In this document: piece by piece, positions 12,767 through 18,296 of the stretch
How positions within the stretch are numbered: the stretch's first letter is position 1
Layout of the letters: each line of letters starts with the position of its first letter
Source: an uncultured Haemophilus sp.
GTDB lineage: Bacteria; Pseudomonadota; Gammaproteobacteria; Enterobacterales; Pasteurellaceae
Assembly (NCBI GenBank): GCA_902481695.1
Contig: CABSXY010000008.1
Location: forward strand, 1 to 18,296
Length of the DNA: 18,296 bases
Direction of reading: 5' to 3'
Notes under the pieces: generated by a model
The model's input: only the letters and a program-made list of their open reading frames with translations
Database searches by the model: none
Told to the model about the DNA's origin: nothing
Made by a program: the position numbers and the translations under genes

Positions 12767-13582
12767 ATGCCTGAACTTCCTGAAGTCGAAACAGCCCTGC
12801 GCGGTGTCAGTCCCTATTTAAAAGGTTTTACCATTGAAAAAATGGTAGTGCGTCAACCACAATTACGCTGGGTTGTCTCTCCTGAATTAACAACGCTCAA
12901 AAATGTCAAGATCTTGGATACCTCTCGTCGTGCAAAATATCTCATTATTCATACAGAAAAAGGTTATATCATCGGTCATTTAGGTATGTCTGGCTCTGTT
13001 CGAATTGTGCCGCACGATAGTCCTATTGATAAACACGATCACCTTGATATTGTAATGAATAATGGCAAATTACTGCGTTATAACGACCCGAGACGCTTCG
13101 GTGCATGGTTATGGACGGAAAGCTTAGGTGACTTTCATCTTTTTCTAAAACTTGGTCCAGAACCACTTTCTGATGAATTTAATGCGGAATACCTTTTTAA
13201 AAAATCACGCAAAAAATCGACCGCACTTAAAACCTTTTTAATGGATAATGCTGTCGTTGTGGGTGTAGGAAATATTTATGCCAATGAAACGCTCTTTTTA
13301 TGTGGTTTATACCCAATGAAATTAGCCGAAAACCTCACACGAAACCAATGTGCCTTACTCGTTGAAACAATTAAAAATGTATTAGCAAAAGCCATTACAC
13401 AAGGTGGAACAACATTAAAAGATTTCTTACAACCTGATGGTCGCCCCGGGTATTTTGCTCAGGAATTGTTAGTGTACGGAAACAAAGATAAACCTTGCCC
13501 TAAATGTGGCACTAAGATTGAAAGCATGATTATTGGGCAACGCAATAGCTTTTATTGCCCTCATTGTCAGAAAAAGAAATAG
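12767..13582 (+). CDS. mutM: Formamidopyrimidine-DNA glycosylase
   Basis: MutM removes 8-oxoguanine and formamidopyrimidines from DNA and cuts the abasic site. The 271-residue protein starts MPELPEVET, so Pro2 is the N-terminal nucleophile after methionine removal and Glu3 is catalytic. Lys57 in RRAKYLI is the conserved beta-hairpin lysine. NDPRRFG, VGNIYANE (helix-two-turn-helix) and the C-terminal zinc finger C-X2-C-X16-C-X2-C complete the family pattern. A 15-codon upstream extension in the same frame would run into the rpmG terminator, so the ATG at 12767 is used. Any promoter must lie in or near the terminator, or expression relies on read-through. A DNA uptake signal is embedded at 13220-13228. 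Confidence 0.98.
   Translation: MPELPEVETALRGVSPYLKGFTIEKMVVRQPQLRWVVSPELTTLKNVKILDTSRRAKYLIIHTEKGYIIGHLGMSGSVRIVPHDSPIDKHDHLDIVMNNGKLLRYNDPRRFGAWLWTESLGDFHLFLKLGPEPLSDEFNAEYLFKKSRKKSTALKTFLMDNAVVVGVGNIYANETLFLCGLYPMKLAENLTRNQCALLVETIKNVLAKAITQGGTTLKDFLQPDGRPGYFAQELLVYGNKDKPCPKCGTKIESMIIGQRNSFYCPHCQKKK
13220..13228 (-). repeat. DNA uptake signal (USS) within mutM
   Basis: AAGTGCGGT on the minus strand, antisense to mutM, followed by CGATTTTTT. Confidence 0.85.
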
Positions 13583-13604
13583 GCGTTATACACGCCTATT
13601 TTTT
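13580..13604. terminator. Bidirectional terminator between mutM and yqgA
   Basis: TAGGCG and CGCCTA form a 6-bp stem around a 7-base loop. T runs follow on the plus strand (TTTTTT) and on the minus strand (TTTCTTTTT). It includes the mutM stop codon and touches the stop of the convergent yqgA. Confidence 0.8.
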
Positions 13605-14322
13605 AGAAAAAGGTACTCCAGAAATGAGAAATCGGCATAGCGAGGAAAAGAGCCGGCAACATATTCGCTACATGGAACATTTGGATATTACAAATGCGAA
13701 AGCCTGCCGCTATCATTAACATACCGCCTACCGCCGCAAAATCACCGCGCATTTCAGGTGTCACAAAAGGAATAATAAACACCGCAGAATAAGCTAAAAT
13801 CACTTGAACCAATGTTTGTGGTACAAAAATACTCGCGACAGAAATACCGAGCGATGTAGCAAAGATCATCGCCGTGAAGAAATCTAGAAAGGATTTCACA
13901 ATGAGGATATCAAAATTCCCCGTCATCCCCTCATTCATCGCCCCGAAAATACCCGTTCCACTAAATGAAAATAAAACTACAATCGCAACAAATTTAGATA
14001 AGAACTCTTCTTGGCTATGCATGCTACTTGGTGTATCAGGGAACATCCTTTCAACAAGGCCTTTCGCTGATGAGGCGAGCTTATTGATCCCATGCTCTAA
14101 TAAAAGTAACTCGCCAATAATCGTACCCAATAACACCGATAAAATCATTGCCGGCATATTGGTAGTTTTCGCCACCATCACAATACCCATACCCATGGAA
14201 CACAAACCAAAAATTAAGGTTAAATTAGTGCGTAAACGCTCTGGAATGCGTCCACCAAGCGCCGCGCCAATAACTGCACCACTAATAATCGCCAGAGCAT
14301 TAATATAAGGTCCGATAATCAT
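13603..14322 (-). CDS. yqgA: DUF554 membrane protein, YqgA-like
   Basis: The 239-residue protein is almost entirely hydrophobic, with about six to seven membrane segments. It matches the DUF554 family as in E. coli YqgA: MIIGPYINALAIISGAVIG at the start, IFGLCSMGMGI, LGTIIGELLLLEHGI, FSGTGIFGAMNEGMTG, KSFLDFFTAMIFA and NMLPALFLAMPIS near the end. It is probably an inner-membrane transporter or channel, but no substrate is established. The ATG follows GGAG. It is convergent with mutM and has the same direction as the adhesin gene, separated from it by a terminator, so it is a single-gene unit. Confidence 0.93.
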   Translation of the reverse strand: MIIGPYINALAIISGAVIGAALGGRIPERLRTNLTLIFGLCSMGMGIVMVAKTTNMPAMILSVLLGTIIGELLLLEHGINKLASSAKGLVERMFPDTPSSMHSQEEFLSKFVAIVVLFSFSGTGIFGAMNEGMTGNFDILIVKSFLDFFTAMIFATSLGISVASIFVPQTLVQVILAYSAVFIIPFVTPEMRGDFAAVGGMLMIAAGFRICNIQMFHVANMLPALFLAMPISHFWSTFF

Positions 14323-14347
14323 ATTCTTCTCCGAGTTAACTCATCCT

Positions 14348-14353
14348 ATTATA
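14348..14353 (-). promoter_or_regulatory. Predicted -10 box of yqgA
   Basis: TATAAT on the minus strand, 26 bases before the yqgA ATG. The -35 region is weak (about TCGATT). The box lies in the loop of a 7-bp inverted repeat, TCATCCT (14341-14347) with AGGATGA (14362-14368), that could bind a regulator. Confidence 0.45.
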
Positions 14354-14374
14354 CGAAAAACAGGATGAAAATCG

Positions 14375-14383
14375 ACCGCACTT
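14375..14383 (-). repeat. DNA uptake signal (USS) before yqgA
   Basis: AAGTGCGGT on the minus strand followed by CGATTTTC, between the adhesin terminator and the yqgA promoter. Confidence 0.85.
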
Positions 14384-14391
14384 TTGATAAC

Positions 14392-14420
14392 AAAAAAGGC
14401 ATGGTTCCCCATGCCTTTTA
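14392..14420 (-). terminator. Intrinsic terminator of the adhesin gene
   Basis: GGCATGG (14398-14404) and CCATGCC (14409-14415) form a 7-bp stem with a 4-base loop. On the minus strand it is preceded by AAAA and followed by TTTTTTG. It begins 16 bases after the stop codon. Confidence 0.88.
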
Positions 14421-14435
14421 TTTACTTACGATAAA

Positions 14436-17400
14436 TTACCAGTGGTAACCTGCACCAACTGCTACACCCACTTTACCTTGTGTATCGCTAGTACCTGCTA
14501 AACGAATAATGATTTTACCGTTATCTGAAATACGTGACATACCTAATGCCACTGCATTTTGACCTTGATAATTACCCGCTGCCACAGACACCATGCTCTT
14601 ACCTGGAATGTAAGCTTGTGGTAATTGAGACGCCGCTAACGCGCTTGCTGTACCTGCATTGACACGTTTACCTAACTTGTTCACTTGACCATTTAATTTA
14701 TTGATCTTGTTATTCATGTCAGCTTTTACTTCGTGTAATTGGCTGCCGTTTACCGCATCAGTACTGTCTGCTGCAATGTGTCCTGGTGCAACATTGGTAA
14801 TTTGTTTATTACCTGCATCAATACCATTTTTAGTCATACTTGGACCATTTTTAATGGTGACGCCATTGCCATCAATCACCGTATCACCCGCAGTGAATTT
14901 ATTCGCTGTTACAGTATTCACTTTAAGATCTTTATTTAGCTTAACTTTAACACCTTTAGGGTTAGCCACTGTAGTGATATTATCATCACCAGTAATCTCA
15001 ACTTCATCGCCTAATTTTTTCACATCAGATTTATTACTATCACCAACAAAAGTTAAACCTTTTGAGTTAATTGCCGTATTAGCATCTGCACCTTTTTGGA
15101 TATCATTTTTAGTTTTTTGAGATAAATCAAGATGATAATTAGTCACAGATGTACCGTTGATATCTTTCTCACCTCTGTTTTCAACAACTAATGCTTCTGA
15201 TGTAGTTACATTCGCTGAAGTATCCTTGGCACTAACACTATAAATAACTTGACCGTTAGCTCCAATTCTTGATGTAACAGTCGTATTTTTACCCTCTTCA
15301 ACTTCTGTTTTGGCTGACTTTAATTGTGCTACATTAACAGCATCGGTATCTTCTACACCAGCTGTAACGTTACTAATTGCTTTGCTCCCTGCATCAATTC
15401 CCATTGATGTCATGCTAGGACCATTTTTAATGGTAACGCCATTGTTATCAATCACAGTATCGCCCGCAGTGAATTTATTCGCTGTTACGCTTTCCACTTT
15501 AAGGTTTTTCTTGATACCTACACGAACATTACCGCTCTTATCAATGTTTGTCATCACATTATCGCCACCATCAAACTCACTCCAGTTTGTGTTGCTATCT
15601 GCACCTTTCACATTGATTTGGCTATTTAATTTCGCATTGTAAACGCCGCCTACATTTGCACCAAATTTTAAGCCATCACTTAAGGTTGCAATCGTTTCTC
15701 CTCCAAAGTTCATACGATTTGGTGTTTTTCCATCAAGATTTGGAGCTGCATCTTTACCACTTACCACTGTAATTGGGGTTGAATTGTCGCCTTCGCCAAG
15801 GTTAATTGTAGTGGTATTAACTGTTTTCGCGGTGACATTTTCAGCTTTCAAGTCTTTTGTGGTTGAAATGGTAAAATTCATACCATCTTGTTTAATTTTG
15901 ATATTTTGTCCTGCGATATAAGTCACGGTATTACCTGGGCTTACCTTTTGAACAGTTTCACCTTCAGCCTCACCACCGTCTTTATTCACAGTGACATTCC
16001 AACCAGAATTATTGATTGCATTTGCAACTGTGGTTGCATTCACCAATTTAGAGCCGTCTACAGGTGTATCAATTTTTCCTGTTGTATTAGGTGTTAAATT
16101 AGTAGTCGCTACAGCGTTATAAAGTTGGCTACCGTTTATTGCATCTTTGCTATCTGCATTCACATCACCATCTGCAACATTAGTGACTTTATTTCCACCT
16201 GCATTCACGCCAGTATTAGAGATTGATACCGTTTTATTTGGATCTTTAACTGAACCATCTGCATTCAAATTATCCGCTTTATTAACTGCAACACCTGCTG
16301 GAGTGATTTTTGTCACATCACCTGATGCATCTTTAAATTCAGCGCTATTTAACCCTTTTAAGTCTTTAGCTAACTGAACTTCTAATGTATCAGTGCCATC
16401 TGCTTTAACATTGATATTACCTGCTGCTGATTTAAAGTTTGTTGACTCTGCTTCAGCTACACCTTCACCTTTAATTTTCACTAAGGTATTCAGTTTATGT
16501 TTGTTTACCGTACTTTCATTATTACCTGTAAACTTCAAGCCATCATTTAAAGTTGCAACACTTTCACCGTTTACATCTAAACGAGGTTTCTTAGTTGTAT
16601 CATCACCATCTACACCAGCAGGGCCCTCTGCGGTCTTAATTGTAAGTGGATTTGCACCATCTTTACCCGCTAGACCGATTGAACCATCTTTTCCGTTAAT
16701 TGAAACAGCAGTACCATCTTTACCTTTAACATCTAACGATCCATCAGTACCTGGTTTTCCATCTTCTGCTTTTTCGCCTAGTGTCATATTATCTGATGTC
16801 GCAATTTCATAACCATTTGTAATTTGGGTAACCTTAATATTTTTACCTTGATTAATTGCAAATGTTTCATTGCTCGTAATACGTTTATCAGCATCAGAAA
16901 GAGCCGGTATCTCAGTGCCATTCGTTGTTAAATTGAAGCCCATACCATCAATTTTCTTATTGATTGTATCGCCTAATGAATATAATTGACTACCGTTCAC
17001 AGCTTCTTTGCTATCCGGTGCTACATTACCGTCTGCCACGTTGCTAATCTTTTGATTGCCCGCATTGATGCCATCTTTATTAACTGATACATCACCCGCT
17101 TTTAAGCCATCTTTTGTTAAAGCAACATCATCACCAACTTTTACACCATCTTTATTTAAAACGGTATCGCCAGCTTTTACATCACCAGAAGCATTAACAT
17201 TAGTCACATTAATCGTGTCATTTAACTTAAAGGTGACATTATTATTCTCTTTAGTTATTTGGATATTGTCATTAGCACTTCTTAAATCTACTGTCGCATC
17301 TGGTGCGATATTCGATTTATTTTCACCGCTATTTACTGATAGATTCCAACCTTTGTTAGCAATCTCTTTCACTTCTTTCAATTGTGAAACATTCACTGCA

Positions 17401-18296
17401 TCAGTGTCATCGGTACCTGCTGCAACGCCTGTGATTTTTTTGTCACCTGCATTAATACCTGATTTGGTTACACTTGGTCCACCGTTAATAGTTAAACCAT
17501 CGTTATTAATAGTTGTATCACCAGCTTTTACACTATCAACTTTAAGATCTTTGTTTAACTTAACTTGAACACCATTAGGATTCGCTTCAGTGGTAATATT
17601 ATCATCACCAGTAATTGCGACTTTATCGCCTAATTTCTTAACATCAGACTCTTTAGTATCACCTGTAAACGTTAAACCTTTAGTGTTAACAGTAGTATTC
17701 GCATCAACACCTTTTTGAATATCATCTTTTGTGGCTTGAGAAAGATCCACGGCATAATCTGTCACTTCTACGCCATCAGCATTTTTAGTCGTGCCGTTAG
17801 CTGTAACAGAAACTGCAGATGAACCACTTGAAACGGATGCTGAAACCTCTTTTGCCGAACTTGCATCATCAATTTTTTTGCGGGTTTCATCATCAATTTT
17901 CACTTCAATGCCATTGCCAGTTGCAACTGTCGTTAAACCATTTGAACCGGTGATATTTAAAGATTGAGTTGCGAGATTAACCGCGCCAGTCCCTGTATTA
18001 CCAGCTGTAGTTAAGTTGATGGCTTTAATTGCAGTATCAACTGCACCACTGGTCACGGCCTTATTATCCCCTGCCGTTACTGCAGTTGATTTGTTTAATG
18101 TAAATGTCACATTGTTTGCATCGGCTGTACTGGTAATATCTGTGCCATCACCCACAATGCCTAAAGTATCACCCAATTTTTTGACCGCACTTCCGCTATT
18201 ACCTGTGAAAGTAATTGGCATGTTACGCACTTTATTAATTGCGCTAGTCACGTCGCCTGCAGTTGCTAGATTGCTTGGATTCGCTGCAGTTGCAGT
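14436..18296 (-). CDS. Trimeric autotransporter adhesin, C-terminal part
   Basis: The reading frame stays open to the window end, so the signal peptide and N-terminal head are missing; 1286 residues are visible. The protein is a surface adhesin of the YadA/Hia/EmaA type. The C-terminal 70 or so residues form the outer-membrane anchor, with ALAASQLPQAYIPGKSMV and a final aromatic GAGYHW. A short coiled coil (NNKINKLNGQVNKLGKRV) precedes the anchor. The stalk is built of repeats with neck motifs DAVNxxQL (at least three, plus EAVNGSQL and DAINGSQL), tryptophan-ring starts GWNLSVN and GWNVTVN, GITAGDTVI-type blocks, and a collagen-like glycine-rich stretch (about 16600-16770). The invisible start makes the GTG at 18251 an unsafe choice of N-terminus. 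Substrate, total length and named orthologue cannot be given. It ends in a terminator. Confidence 0.93.
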   Translation of the reverse strand, partial: TATAANPSNLATAGDVTSAINKVRNMPITFTGNSGSAVKKLGDTLGIVGDGTDITSTADANNVTFTLNKSTAVTAGDNKAVTSGAVDTAIKAINLTTAGNTGTGAVNLATQSLNITGSNGLTTVATGNGIEVKIDDETRKKIDDASSAKEVSASVSSGSSAVSVTANGTTKNADGVEVTDYAVDLSQATKDDIQKGVDANTTVNTKGLTFTGDTKESDVKKLGDKVAITGDDNITTEANPNGVQVKLNKDLKVDSVKAGDTTINNDGLTINGGPSVTKSGINAGDKKITGVAAGTDDTDAVNVSQLKEVKEIANKGWNLSVNSGENKSNIAPDATVDLRSANDNIQITKENNNVTFKLNDTINVTNVNASGDVKAGDTVLNKDGVKVGDDVALTKDGLKAGDVSVNKDGINAGNQKISNVADGNVAPDSKEAVNGSQLYSLGDTINKKIDGMGFNLTTNGTEIPALSDADKRITSNETFAINQGKNIKVTQITNGYEIATSDNMTLGEKAEDGKPGTDGSLDVKGKDGTAVSINGKDGSIGLAGKDGANPLTIKTAEGPAGVDGDDTTKKPRLDVNGESVATLNDGLKFTGNNESTVNKHKLNTLVKIKGEGVAEAESTNFKSAAGNINVKADGTDTLEVQLAKDLKGLNSAEFKDASGDVTKITPAGVAVNKADNLNADGSVKDPNKTVSISNTGVNAGGNKVTNVADGDVNADSKDAINGSQLYNAVATTNLTPNTTGKIDTPVDGSKLVNATTVANAINNSGWNVTVNKDGGEAEGETVQKVSPGNTVTYIAGQNIKIKQDGMNFTISTTKDLKAENVTAKTVNTTTINLGEGDNSTPITVVSGKDAAPNLDGKTPNRMNFGGETIATLSDGLKFGANVGGVYNAKLNSQINVKGADSNTNWSEFDGGDNVMTNIDKSGNVRVGIKKNLKVESVTANKFTAGDTVIDNNGVTIKNGPSMTSMGIDAGSKAISNVTAGVEDTDAVNVAQLKSAKTEVEEGKNTTVTSRIGANGQVIYSVSAKDTSANVTTSEALVVENRGEKDINGTSVTNYHLDLSQKTKNDIQKGADANTAINSKGLTFVGDSNKSDVKKLGDEVEITGDDNITTVANPKGVKVKLNKDLKVNTVTANKFTAGDTVIDGNGVTIKNGPSMTKNGIDAGNKQITNVAPGHIAADSTDAVNGSQLHEVKADMNNKINKLNGQVNKLGKRVNAGTASALAASQLPQAYIPGKSMVSVAAGNYQGQNAVALGMSRISDNGKIIIRLAGTSDTQGKVGVAVGAGYHW
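14842..14912 (-). repeat. Internal repeat of adhesin gene, copy A
   Basis: This 71-base block differs from 15418-15488 at only about 5 positions. It encodes the ANKFTAGDTVI, NGVTIKNGPSM segment of a stalk module. Confidence 0.75.
15418..15488 (-). repeat. Internal repeat of adhesin gene, copy B
   Basis: Partner of 14842-14912, 576 bases away, in the same direction. A more diverged third version encodes AGDTTINNDGLTINGGPSV near 17465-17535. Confidence 0.75.
18184..18192 (-). repeat. DNA uptake signal (USS) within adhesin gene
   Basis: AAGTGCGGT on the minus strand, followed by CAAAAAAT. It encodes SAV of GSAVKKLGD; the two later copies of this module have SDVKKLGD and lack the signal. Confidence 0.85.

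Noticed and set aside
13874..14308. 144-codon plus-strand frame opposite yqgA
   Set aside because: It is antisense to a well-conserved membrane protein and resembles no family.
14735..17735. Repeats in this region as a CRISPR array
   Set aside because: The repeats are imperfect, of differing spacing and in frame within one protein; they are stalk modules.
14436..18251. Many open frames on the plus strand opposite the adhesin gene
   Set aside because: They are antisense shadows of a low-complexity repetitive coding sequence, with no ribosome-binding sites and biased composition.

Overview
The window reads as chromosomal DNA from a Pasteurellaceae bacterium of the Haemophilus/Aggregatibacter group. 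It is AT-rich. The 9-base core of the Haemophilus influenzae-type DNA uptake signal (AAGTGCGGT or its complement) occurs 14 times in 18.3 kb, about once per 1.3 kb. Most proteins look closely related to their H. influenzae counterparts. The species cannot be settled from the sequence alone.

Positions 1-7413 form an amino-sugar and sialic acid catabolism locus. A leftward operon nanE-nanK-nanR(siaR)-nanA-nagB-nagA carries the whole route from N-acetylneuraminate to fructose-6-phosphate, plus an RpiR-type regulator, and ends in an intrinsic terminator. Divergent from nanE is a PTS permease of the NagE type (IICB, GlcNAc). As I recall the H. influenzae Rd map, the sialic acid TRAP transporter siaPQM sits at this place instead. 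The shared 217-base intergenic region holds a good CRP-site candidate and a perfect 8-1-8 palindrome that could be the regulator's operator. GlcNAc-6-phosphate from the PTS enters the pathway at NagA.

Positions 7414-7875 hold no protein gene. The minus strand has a near-consensus sigma70 promoter followed by about 210 bases with many nested inverted repeats. This looks like a structured RNA of a family I do not recognise, and it is the most interesting item in the window.

Positions 7876-11189 are a leftward run, coaBC-dut-slmA-yheU-crp, combining coenzyme A synthesis, dUTP hydrolysis, nucleoid occlusion, a small UPF0270 protein and the global regulator CRP. Divergent from it, positions 11392-13582 carry radC-rpmB-rpmG-mutM, the same neighbourhood as in E. 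coli. rpmB has a strong promoter and a leader of about 115 bases that can form several hairpins, two of them mutually exclusive.

Positions 13603-14322 encode a YqgA-like DUF554 membrane protein, convergent with mutM. Positions 14436 to the window end encode the C-terminal 1286 residues of a large trimeric autotransporter adhesin (YadA/Hia type) with repeated stalk modules and a membrane anchor. Its start and signal peptide lie beyond the window. No tRNA, rRNA, CRISPR array, insertion sequence or prophage gene was seen.
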